Positions 1 to 8,449 of a DNA stretch of 24,939 bases are shown here, in pieces. The notes beneath the pieces are model-generated. The model ran no database searches. It worked only from the letters and a program-made list of their open reading frames with translations, and was not told where the DNA came from. The stretch comes from a virus, in the IMG/VR virus record IMGVR_UViG_3300025305_000129, positions 1-24,939 of that record, one strand, 5' to 3'. The stretch's first letter is position 1. Each line of letters begins with the position of its first letter. The translations under genes and the position numbers were made by a program.

Positions 1-2307
1 GTCTACTTCCGGGTCTAATTCCTTAAATAAATCAACCACTTCCTTAATAGCTTCAGTCTCTGTAATCTTCTTCTCCAAGGTAATACCCTTGGTCTTGGCT
101 TCCAGCTCAAGGTCTTCAAGTCTTTTAGTTGTTTGTTCAAAGCTCTGCTCTAACTGTTGTTTTTGCATACCAGCTAAATCTTCACGCATTAAATTAACTT
201 GAGCTGAAGACTGTGCATCTAATAAATCAGAATATTGCTTGTTTAATGCTGTTGCCTGTTCTGTTTGGACTGCTTCGGTTGTTGGCTTTGTTTTTTTAGA
301 AATAACTACATTAACTTTTAAATCTTTAATTCCTATTTCATTTGCTGACAATAAACGATGTAACCCATCACTAAGAAACCAACCTTTATCTGTTTTTACT
401 ATTTCTATAGGTTCTTTTATACCTTCTTTTTCTATTTCCTTAGTAAATTGTCTCCATGCTGCTCCCTTATTAGGCTCTTCGGTAGTCGGCTTTGGAATTT
501 CTTCTACTTGTCTATTAACATTTTTCATTACCCAATCAGTTGATAATGTTTGAATCCCAGCTTTTGTAGGGGCTTCTACTGGGACTTCAGGTTTTACTTC
601 AGGCGTTATTTCAGGCGATACGGGGGTAACCTCGACTGGAGTTACAGGTTCCTTGGGTACTTCTACAGGCTCGATTTTCGGCTCTTTTACGATTTCTGTG
701 GGTTTTACGGGTTCTACGGGTTTTTCTGGCTTAACTTTAATTGGGACTGGTTTGACAGGTTTTTCTGGCTTTACAATAGGTTCTGTTTTTACATCTACTC
801 CTCTTGCTTTCATTGCCGTTTCAAGCTCTACTGGTATTTCCTTGCCATGCATCAATTTCTGCGCCCATTCCATCTGTCTCCTGATAACCTGCTGTGCGCC
901 TTCGAGTGTATTTGGTGCTTTAATAGGCTTTGCTACATTAGTAGCTGGGTCAATATCAATCATATTCTTAGCAGCATCTCTCGCCCATTTTATCTGCTTG
1001 TCATATATTACAGCTTTTTGTTTTCCACTTAGACTATCAAACCATTCTTTATTAAATGCTGTTTTATTTTTACCTTTCGGGTCATAGACGACTATAGCAG
1101 TTTCTTTTGTCCCTTTTTTGGCAGGCAAGAAACGAGTATAAGTTCCTGCTGCGTGCATGGCAGCCATCATTAAAAATGACTGACCTAACTGCGCCCAATT
1201 TAATTCACCGCCTACAGCAGTCAATCCTTCTAATGCTGTCATCTCAGGATTATCTCCCAATACCCGTACCCAATCTTCAGTGAACTGAGTTGCTGTAATT
1301 CCCGTTGTCATAACACCAGTCTGAAGTAGGTATTTACTAAATGCAGCTAAAGTATTTGGAGTCCTTATAACTTCACCGCCAATTCTCCCCATCCAAGGGA
1401 AAGCAGCACCTAACATAGTATCTAAACCAGTTCCTACAACCCATCTTGTTGGTGTCATTTCTTCATATTGTTCTGGGTCACCAAGTCTTTCTAATCCACC
1501 CTTAGTTCCAAACGATAAACCACCGATAAGTGCTGGTGTTGCTTTTGATAAATATTTACCCCATCCAAGTTCGGCAATGGCTATAAGTTGAAATAAATCA
1601 CCAGACGTTTCACCTATACCACTAAATATCCTTGATGTTTTTCCCATTGGAGTATCTTCGCTAAATGCTATCTCTTGAGTTCTTTGTTCTAATAACTCCG
1701 TTAATGCTGGCTTATCCATAATGTCGCCAGTGAAAGGAACTAAATCAGTTATTAATTTGGTACTTTTAAGACCAGCGTGCTTCATAACCTGCCATAAAGG
1801 AGTTTTACCAACAAGAGGTACATCAACTAATAATGGGTCTTCTTCTAATATTTTTTCTAAATTATGTTTTTCTGTAATTTTAGAAAGCTCATTACTATGA
1901 AACACATCTAATGCTGTAAATTGGTCAGTCAAGGAACGAATACCTTGTTGTTCAGGTTCAGCCGCTGGCTGTTCCTGTTGCATCATTTGTTCTCTTATTT
2001 CAGGTCTTATAGCAAGCGATGGGGGGGCAGTGGCTCTTAGAATCGCTGTTTCTTCTGTGATGGCACTGGTGCGAAAATAATTGTTGATATTATCTTCGAT
2101 TTTCTTATTCAAATTATCAAGCTCTTTATCTTGATAAACTATATTAGATTGGAATGTCTGTGTTTCTACAGTGGGCTTTTGTTTTTCAACAAGTGGGTCT
2201 GCTTCCCAAGGGTTTGTCCCTTCTTCACCGATTAATGGGTCTGCTTCCCAAGGATTAGTTGATAAAGGTTCTTCGCTGGTAACTAAAGGGTCGTCTTCCC
2301 ATCCCAT
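1..2307 (-). CDS. Large ejection-locus protein with ParB-like domain (partial; C-terminus beyond window)
   Basis: An uninterrupted frame runs from ATG at 2307 to the left edge (769 codons, no stop), so the true protein is longer. The start overlaps the preceding stop as TAATG. Visible parts are: three Trp-Glu-x-Asp-Pro-Leu motifs (about residues 3-8, 20-25, 34-39); a Gly/Ala-rich region with hydrophobic helices (about 230-395), the sort of segment seen in phage internal proteins; a Pro/Lys/Glu/Val-rich stalk (about 508-582); a ParB/Srx-fold-like segment (about 626-669) with the signature DGLHRL (D647, H650, R651) followed by SANEIGI; and a charged, probably coiled-coil region from about 685 on. 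DGxHR motifs are the hallmark of ParB-like domains. The position after the tail and two internal-protein genes suggests a virion protein injected with the DNA. A polyvalent protein is the best class-level call; exact function is unknown. Confidence 0.75.
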   Translation of the reverse strand, partial: MGWEDDPLVTSEEPLSTNPWEADPLIGEEGTNPWEADPLVEKQKPTVETQTFQSNIVYQDKELDNLNKKIEDNINNYFRTSAITEETAILRATAPPSLAIRPEIREQMMQQEQPAAEPEQQGIRSLTDQFTALDVFHSNELSKITEKHNLEKILEEDPLLVDVPLVGKTPLWQVMKHAGLKSTKLITDLVPFTGDIMDKPALTELLEQRTQEIAFSEDTPMGKTSRIFSGIGETSGDLFQLIAIAELGWGKYLSKATPALIGGLSFGTKGGLERLGDPEQYEEMTPTRWVVGTGLDTMLGAAFPWMGRIGGEVIRTPNTLAAFSKYLLQTGVMTTGITATQFTEDWVRVLGDNPEMTALEGLTAVGGELNWAQLGQSFLMMAAMHAAGTYTRFLPAKKGTKETAIVVYDPKGKNKTAFNKEWFDSLSGKQKAVIYDKQIKWARDAAKNMIDIDPATNVAKPIKAPNTLEGAQQVIRRQMEWAQKLMHGKEIPVELETAMKARGVDVKTEPIVKPEKPVKPVPIKVKPEKPVEPVKPTEIVKEPKIEPVEVPKEPVTPVEVTPVSPEITPEVKPEVPVEAPTKAGIQTLSTDWVMKNVNRQVEEIPKPTTEEPNKGAAWRQFTKEIEKEGIKEPIEIVKTDKGWFLSDGLHRLLSANEIGIKDLKVNVVISKKTKPTTEAVQTEQATALNKQYSDLLDAQSSAQVNLMREDLAGMQKQQLEQSFEQTTKRLEDLELEAKTKGITLEKKITETEAIKEVVDLFKELDPEVD

Positions 2308-3599
2308 TATTGCTTAGTCCTTTGTTTACCATTTGGGTCTATATAGGTCGCCCCCTTAGGTAAATTGTTATAATCTGCCGCTGAACTGACTGTTGGTATT
2401 TCTGGTGCTTGTTGTGTCTCGGCTTGTTGAGGCTGTTCCTGATTAGCAGACATTAACCCCCTTGGGTCTGGGTCTGCCAACCCTGATATGTGGTTTTTTG
2501 CTTTTAAATATTTTCTCCTAAGTTCTTCAGCAAACATTCTTCTAAGCGAAGGCATATCCACCTCCAAATATGGTATTGAAACAAATGCGTCATTGACTCC
2601 TATGTAATAGCCTTTTTTACCTCTTATAAAATCCTTTGGAACTAATTTGGCTATGATATTAATATTTTCATTGATAAGCTGTTCGTTTCCAGTTCCACGG
2701 GTCTCTGGACTTTCTGTTAGTTTGCCGTCTACAAAAGTCCTACCTAAATCTCTATTCATCTCTTCTTTTACTACATTGATGGCATTGCTTAATACTTTGT
2801 TATCTTCATCTGATATAGCTGGTTTTTTCGTTGTTTTTTCTGTACGCACCCCATCTTTTACAACTATTTCTTTTTCTTCCTTTTGTCCTATTATTTTACT
2901 TTGTGTTTTAGTTTCTGGGTCTGTAAAATATAACAGTCGCCCATATTTATCTTGTTTATATAAAGGATTTATAGCATTATCAATAGAGTTGAATACCGTC
3001 CTCATATCATTATTATAATTTCTTAACATCGTTACATTCTTTGCTTCATTCTCTGTAATTTTACCGAGCTGTACATCCCTTGCATTCTCTTTTGATAACA
3101 CTGCAGTAATTCGTGTATCATATCTTCGTTGCTCTGCTTCACCAAAACCTATCTTATTTTTATTAGCTTCATACCATTGTGATAATTGAGCAGAACTAAC
3201 TGTTGGTCTTCCTTTAGAATCTTTATTATAATATATATTATCTAAACTTCTTGAGACAGGAGACAAATCTTTCTTTGATATTGCAATAGCTTGATTCCAT
3301 GTCATGTTTCCAGCTTCAATCTCAGATTCATATTCTTCTAATCTCGCATCTCCTGAATTTATCAGCACTTCATTTTTTTGTTTTAGTCTATGGTAATTTG
3401 CTTGAAAATCTCTTAATTGCGCTGGACTCATGCTCATAAAATTTTCATACACAGTGGGCTGTTGTGTTTGCTGTTGTGGTTGTTGCTGGGATTGTCCAGC
3501 CAAAGCCCTTTTCTCTGCTAATAATTGGTCAGTTTTATTTATCATATCTGCCGACATGGTAGGTAGACCTGATTGTTGTTCTTGTTGTCCGTTAGCCAT
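2307..3599 (-). CDS. Putative internal virion / ejection protein (430 aa)
   Basis: I do not recognise a named family. The protein is hydrophilic with no membrane segment. Its N-terminus is Gln-rich (QQQPQQQTQQ near residue 40), followed by a charged, largely helical body. A second Gln-rich stretch near residue 390 precedes a C-terminal tail reading LPKGATYIDPNGKQRTKQ. From memory, tails of the form LPxGAxYxDPxGxxRxK are recurrent at the ends of phage internal or lysis-associated proteins. The gene sits between a 441-aa Ala-rich protein and the giant ParB-containing protein, the position where P22- and T7-like phages encode proteins ejected with DNA. The ATG at 3599 follows a TAAGG-type ribosome site, and the stop overlaps the next start as TAATG. 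The ejection role is inferred from context. Confidence 0.6.
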   Translation of the reverse strand: MANGQQEQQSGLPTMSADMINKTDQLLAEKRALAGQSQQQPQQQTQQPTVYENFMSMSPAQLRDFQANYHRLKQKNEVLINSGDARLEEYESEIEAGNMTWNQAIAISKKDLSPVSRSLDNIYYNKDSKGRPTVSSAQLSQWYEANKNKIGFGEAEQRRYDTRITAVLSKENARDVQLGKITENEAKNVTMLRNYNNDMRTVFNSIDNAINPLYKQDKYGRLLYFTDPETKTQSKIIGQKEEKEIVVKDGVRTEKTTKKPAISDEDNKVLSNAINVVKEEMNRDLGRTFVDGKLTESPETRGTGNEQLINENINIIAKLVPKDFIRGKKGYYIGVNDAFVSIPYLEVDMPSLRRMFAEELRRKYLKAKNHISGLADPDPRGLMSANQEQPQQAETQQAPEIPTVSSAADYNNLPKGATYIDPNGKQRTKQ

Positions 3600-3607
3600 T
3601 GTAAACC

Positions 3608-4933
3608 TTATAAGGATGCTAAATTATTATTGATGAATAATTCTTCATATCTCTTTATTCTCTCTTCAGGAGACTTACCCCTCATCTCTGGTTCTTCTGC
3701 ATATAATTGATTATTAGCTGCCGCAGTTAATCCTTTTCCTTGCTTATAATTTATAACATCTGATGTTTCTATTTTATTTCCATCTTTGTCAATTTTACCC
3801 GAAAGGTAATCTTTCCATTCCTGACTTTTTATATGTTCTTCATACTCTGGTGTTCCTTTCTCGATTCTTTGCCCCTTGTATTTACCAAAAGTAGGCTTCA
3901 TACTAACTTTGCTTTCGTCACCTTTTTTAGTAGTTTTTTCTTTAATGTCTTTCAAAATGTTTTGCTCTGGGGCAGGGTCAAAACCTATATCGCTTTCTGG
4001 CACGCTACCTACAGTTTGAGAACCAAACCCAACTTGCTGCATTGCTTGGTTCACTAATACTGGGTCTGCTCCGCTACCGACTTGGCTAAGATACATTGAT
4101 TGCATTCTTTGTGCATTAGAAATAATATCAGCATCACTAATTCCAGAAGCCCGTAATTGCCTAATTTTGTCTGCGCTACCATATACGCCTTCAGCTAATT
4201 TCAAACCAGATATTTGTTGTTTTGATGCTCCAGAATATTGAGCATATTCAGCAGGGGACATACTACCTAACTCAGCCTTCTGAATACCAAGCTCTGGTGC
4301 GCCTTCTATGACTCCACCTTTTGCCATACCCTTGAATTGGCTGTAAGTAGTTCCTGCTGGAACGCTTCCATCCATTACTGCTTGCCTGAACCCAGCGATA
4401 TTCTCACCATATTGAGATATACCAGCAGACGCTAAAGATGCAGCACCTCCAATCACATCTGATGCTAACTGACGTTTCCACTGAGACTCAGCCGTTTTAA
4501 ACGCTTGGTCTGCCCGTGCTTCTTCTGCTCCTATTTGTGCCGTTATACCAGCCGCCTGTTGACCTATCCGTGCAGTCTCAGCAGTCTGTGCAGCCACCGC
4601 TTTATCAGTAGCCGTCGCAAGTGCTTCTTGGGTCTGTTGACCGGCAGATAATCTCATTTGAGCTTCTATGCCACTTCCACCAAGACCCGATTTTGCGACA
4701 TCGTAACCAACCTGTCGCTGCATTTGTCGTCCTTGTTTCCCTGCTACTCTTAACGCTGGCTGCATAGCCTGATGCATTACTTCTCTATCAGAAGAGCGAC
4801 CACGAATGTAACTCAAATATTTCTTCATATAATCGGTCTGGGGAGCATAATCTTCTTGTCGTGGTTTCGAAAGTGCAGTCCCTGCTACCTTTGCTGCTGC
4901 TGGTAATGCTGCTGCTAATAATTGCCAAGCCAT
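3608..4933 (-). CDS. Putative internal virion / DNA-ejection protein (441 aa)
   Basis: The N-terminus is hydrophobic and Ala-rich (LLAAALPAAAKVAG, residues 5-18). A long, Ala/Gln/Thr-rich predicted amphipathic helix follows (about residues 65-190), rich in AQTAETARIGQQAAG-like heptads, then a hydrophobic stretch (GGAASLASAGIS). The C-terminal part is charged and hydrophilic (about residues 320-441). This composition is typical of podoviral ejection proteins such as T7 gp14 and P22 gp7/gp20, which form a transenvelope conduit; that assignment is by composition and gene order, not by a recognised motif. The start overlaps the stop of the tail propeller gene by one base (TAATG), so translation is probably coupled. 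It is followed closely by another candidate internal protein. Confidence 0.6.
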   Translation of the reverse strand: MAWQLLAAALPAAAKVAGTALSKPRQEDYAPQTDYMKKYLSYIRGRSSDREVMHQAMQPALRVAGKQGRQMQRQVGYDVAKSGLGGSGIEAQMRLSAGQQTQEALATATDKAVAAQTAETARIGQQAAGITAQIGAEEARADQAFKTAESQWKRQLASDVIGGAASLASAGISQYGENIAGFRQAVMDGSVPAGTTYSQFKGMAKGGVIEGAPELGIQKAELGSMSPAEYAQYSGASKQQISGLKLAEGVYGSADKIRQLRASGISDADIISNAQRMQSMYLSQVGSGADPVLVNQAMQQVGFGSQTVGSVPESDIGFDPAPEQNILKDIKEKTTKKGDESKVSMKPTFGKYKGQRIEKGTPEYEEHIKSQEWKDYLSGKIDKDGNKIETSDVINYKQGKGLTAAANNQLYAEEPEMRGKSPEERIKRYEELFINNNLASL

Positions 4934-7900
4934 TATACTATTACCTCTGATTCTATATCTAATTCATACATGATTGATGAAATAGTGTCTGCGTTATTGA
5001 TTTGGAAAGTTACTGATTTTCCCCTATTACTACCTAATGGAACACCTCTCCATTCATTTGAGTCCGCTGAAACCGTGTGTGTCTTCTCTGCACCGACTAA
5101 ATTCTCTATGATAGATTCAAATTCTTTACTGTCTCCAGTATAATCAGCCTTGATTCTTTTTAGAGTTCCTTTTTCGAAGAACATACTTTTTGTTTTAATG
5201 TTTGAATCATCTGTTGTATAGGTATCAGTCGGATAAGAAAATATTTGTATATCAGAACCTTCAAAATCAGGATTTATATTTGTTCTGTCTTTCAAAAATA
5301 AATTTATATTTTCCAACTCAGAACCACCTGTTAAGGTTATAGATTGTTTTACATCCAACCCTAAAAACTTAGTCCAAACATTTCTTTCAATGTGATATAC
5401 ATAACTTGTCCCTTGATTAAGTGTGTCATGCAGTATGTATTGGTTGTTTAAAGGCACAAAATAACCTATTAACGACGACTTTATCGGAACATCGATGATA
5501 TTCTTGGTTATGAGACCAAGACCGTCTCTGTCCCATTTTACCACGCCTACTTCACTTAACCAGAATAATGCATCTCCAGCTCTGACCAATGACTTCTCAG
5601 CCAATAAACCATATTGCTTCTTTTCTTCAATCAGCGAACTCGATGAACCACTCCACCCACTCGCTGAACCTTGCAATACAAATCTGTTAATGCTGTTCCT
5701 TGTGAAAATAATGAATGTGTTCTGATACTCAAATTGTAGAAAAGAAGGGGCTGGCATTATCTTTATAATCGGTTCTCTGACCTTCTTGAAATATAAATCT
5801 GGAAATGCCTTACCATTTACATCTGTCCATTTGACCATGTTTCTGTTTGACTTGTACTTTATTTCTTTGGTCTCATCAAAATCAATATTGTTGTTATATG
5901 TATTATCAAGCCAGCCTTCACCAATCATATCCTCATACATTGGTTGGAAATTCCACAATTGTAATATTCCTTGTGTAGTATTAAGATATGTTCCTTTTTC
6001 AATGATAAGATTATCAATATAAGTATTCGCAGGTACTTCTGCTCTATCGTTTGAATATTCTGATTTGCCAATAATAATCCCATCCATTATCGGTTCTCTA
6101 TAATCATAGGTACTTGCATGGTATTGACCTTCTGGTAAATCAGTTATCTCAGAGCCATCAATCCCTCCTGTAAATGAAAAATCTTGAGAATCTGTATCAT
6201 AAAGCACAAGTGTAGTCTCCAATTCATGGAAATCCCAACTCCAAAATAGATTGTATGATTTAGTGCCACTTCCATTTTCATTATAAGTCGGCATATTTTC
6301 AAATGTCTTAGTTCGGTTTTGACTTCCAGTATAATTATAATAAAAGTTGGTTATAACCCATGTAAAATTGCCACCAATATTGTCTAATCCAAGAGTGACT
6401 CTTGGATTGCCATCAGCTTCCTGTACTAATACAAAAAAATAAGCATTTCCAGCAGCGTTACCATTACTTATGCCTTTTAATTCACTTATATCAAATGTGA
6501 TAGTGGCAGAAATAAATCCTTTAGATAAGTCTAATGCACTTGCTGTTTGAGATGCTGAATCGGTATACAAAAAATCATATTTTATTTTACCAATGTTGTT
6601 ATTTGTCGCATAGCTACTACTACCCATTTTAAAATCTGCAAACGACTCAAGTTGTGGTATAGATGATAGTCCACCCGTACTTGAATAGAAATCAGTCAAT
6701 TCACCATTGATATTCGTATTCGCTTTATTTAATGCACCACTATCATTACTAAATTCTTGTGGAGACACTATAAATGATGTGTCACGGACTCGACTATTAT
6801 TCCATACTTGTTGTCTGTGCCAACTCCAAACTCCAGTTCTATGAAACCTTCCATAATGAACACCGATATTGCCTTCCCAACTAAAATCATTTTCAATTAT
6901 TTCATTATAAGTGTCTGGAACACCATCATAGTCGTCTATATTAGCTTCATTAGTCCAACATAGATAAACCACATGGGAAGACCCAGCGACCAACAATGGA
7001 ATCTTTATGTATAAATCTACATACCGCTGAGGAGAATGTTGCCCATGTTTATAACTGACCATTATTGGTGTTGTAGCATCTTCGTCGTATAATCTTATAT
7101 GTTTTGCCCTTGAATCATTTATATGACCTGTACCAAAATCAAAAAAATCATCTACATTAAAATGTTCAATTGCAGTACCCATAGGTTCACCGGTGTAATA
7201 ATTGGTCTGAGGGGTAGTACTACTATCCCATAGACGTATTTTAACAACAGCATCTACATAGTGCTTATTATCTTTATTGCTAATAGTTATTGGATGATAA
7301 TATTTAAACTCATGTGGAAAATTAATCTTTGTCTGGACATTACCCAACATTGTAATACCACCAAGTGATGCTGCTGTTCTTGCTATTGGCGCAACATCAT
7401 TCTCGTAATTGACGGTATTACCTGCTGATACTTCAACAGTCAATGAATAACTATTACCAGTAGTTCCAGTTTTACTTGATTTATCTATTATCTCAAATTG
7501 TTCCGTAAGGTCTAATGTCTGTATCGTGTCCCCTTCGGAATAACGCATAACACGCATATAAACTTTAAAATATTTTAAATCTTCTAAATCATTTTCAGGA
7601 ATATCTGGTACTGATAAACCAGTAATAGATACTTTATCAATCCACCTTTCATCTGCACCATTAGCATCAATCTTAAAAAATTGCATATCCAGTGTATCAG
7701 ATATGGGTGATGGATTACTCTCATCACCAGATTTTGTGACGGCAGTATATGTGCATTGGAATAAACCAATCTGTGATAACCTTGCATCTGTGGATGTTTC
7801 TTCAAATAATGAATCGTCCCACTCAGTGATATGGGATACCCTTGCCTTATTCTTAGGAGCTGGCATCCCTAATTTCCCAGCCCTGAATAAACCATCTATA

Positions 7901-8436
7901 TCTATGGTTACAAAATGGGCGTTATTAACATTGTCGGTAATAATAATCCTGTCGTCTGACACAACAAATTGAACATCAGAGTCAGCAGTATATGCAATGC
8001 CAGCATCGGTCAATAAGGTATTTAAATTTGTTTCTACACCACCTACAGCATATTGAGCGGCATTAGTCCATGTATCACCAACCTTATACAATGTATGCAT
8101 CTCATATGTTTCATTCGTTATCTCACCACTTTCTAATGTATAACCAAACGCAAGTATAATATAATCAGAGTTTAATGTGTATCCGTCGGAATTAGTAAGG
8201 TCAATATCGGTTACAAAATAATACGGTTCTGAAATAACTTTGACAGTATTGAATAACTCAGAAAGTTTATCGTTTAAATTATCATCAAACGTCTCTTGCT
8301 CTGTCCTTCTTTTCAGTAAACCATCACCAGAAATCTCGTAATTCAGGCATTCCTGAAGTTGACTATTGTCTATCAGGTCAGAACGGGCTACGTCGTTAAG
8401 CCCACCCGTGAGGAGAGGTAATGCCCTTTTAGCCAT
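4933..8436 (-). CDS. Podoviral tail (stabilisation/nozzle-type) protein with DUF2341 and lectin-like insertion
   Basis: The first about 60 residues (ALPLLTGGLNDVARSDLID, LQECLNYEISGDGLLKRR) match the usual opening of podoviral tail stabilisation / nozzle proteins: a Gly-Gly-Leu-Asn segment, then 'NYEISGDGxLxxR'. The C-terminal third (about 825-1167) resumes that theme with VKWTDVNGKAFPDLY and IIFTRNSINRFVLQG, typical of the beta-propeller blades of such proteins. Between them, residues about 375-505 read like DUF2341 (YHPITISN, KHIRLYDEDATTPIMVSY, LYIKIPLLVAGSSHVVYLCW). Residues about 515-815 look like an all-beta lectin/LamG-type domain, the usual partner of DUF2341. Expected role: the tail tube/nozzle below the neck adaptors, with an added surface-binding module. 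The ATG at 8436 has a strong AGGAGT site. The stop overlaps the next start. Confidence 0.75.
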   Translation of the reverse strand: MAKRALPLLTGGLNDVARSDLIDNSQLQECLNYEISGDGLLKRRTEQETFDDNLNDKLSELFNTVKVISEPYYFVTDIDLTNSDGYTLNSDYIILAFGYTLESGEITNETYEMHTLYKVGDTWTNAAQYAVGGVETNLNTLLTDAGIAYTADSDVQFVVSDDRIIITDNVNNAHFVTIDIDGLFRAGKLGMPAPKNKARVSHITEWDDSLFEETSTDARLSQIGLFQCTYTAVTKSGDESNPSPISDTLDMQFFKIDANGADERWIDKVSITGLSVPDIPENDLEDLKYFKVYMRVMRYSEGDTIQTLDLTEQFEIIDKSSKTGTTGNSYSLTVEVSAGNTVNYENDVAPIARTAASLGGITMLGNVQTKINFPHEFKYYHPITISNKDNKHYVDAVVKIRLWDSSTTPQTNYYTGEPMGTAIEHFNVDDFFDFGTGHINDSRAKHIRLYDEDATTPIMVSYKHGQHSPQRYVDLYIKIPLLVAGSSHVVYLCWTNEANIDDYDGVPDTYNEIIENDFSWEGNIGVHYGRFHRTGVWSWHRQQVWNNSRVRDTSFIVSPQEFSNDSGALNKANTNINGELTDFYSSTGGLSSIPQLESFADFKMGSSSYATNNNIGKIKYDFLYTDSASQTASALDLSKGFISATITFDISELKGISNGNAAGNAYFFVLVQEADGNPRVTLGLDNIGGNFTWVITNFYYNYTGSQNRTKTFENMPTYNENGSGTKSYNLFWSWDFHELETTLVLYDTDSQDFSFTGGIDGSEITDLPEGQYHASTYDYREPIMDGIIIGKSEYSNDRAEVPANTYIDNLIIEKGTYLNTTQGILQLWNFQPMYEDMIGEGWLDNTYNNNIDFDETKEIKYKSNRNMVKWTDVNGKAFPDLYFKKVREPIIKIMPAPSFLQFEYQNTFIIFTRNSINRFVLQGSASGWSGSSSSLIEEKKQYGLLAEKSLVRAGDALFWLSEVGVVKWDRDGLGLITKNIIDVPIKSSLIGYFVPLNNQYILHDTLNQGTSYVYHIERNVWTKFLGLDVKQSITLTGGSELENINLFLKDRTNINPDFEGSDIQIFSYPTDTYTTDDSNIKTKSMFFEKGTLKRIKADYTGDSKEFESIIENLVGAEKTHTVSADSNEWRGVPLGSNRGKSVTFQINNADTISSIMYELDIESEVIV

Positions 8437-8449
8437 TTACCTACTCCTG

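Noticed and set aside
239-1087. Overlapping plus-strand frames (104, 160, 144 aa) opposite the large protein
   Set aside because: They lie antisense to a long intact minus-strand frame with recognisable motifs. Their sequences are low-complexity (Phe/Tyr or Gly/Ser/Thr runs) mirroring the Pro/Lys/Val-rich stalk.
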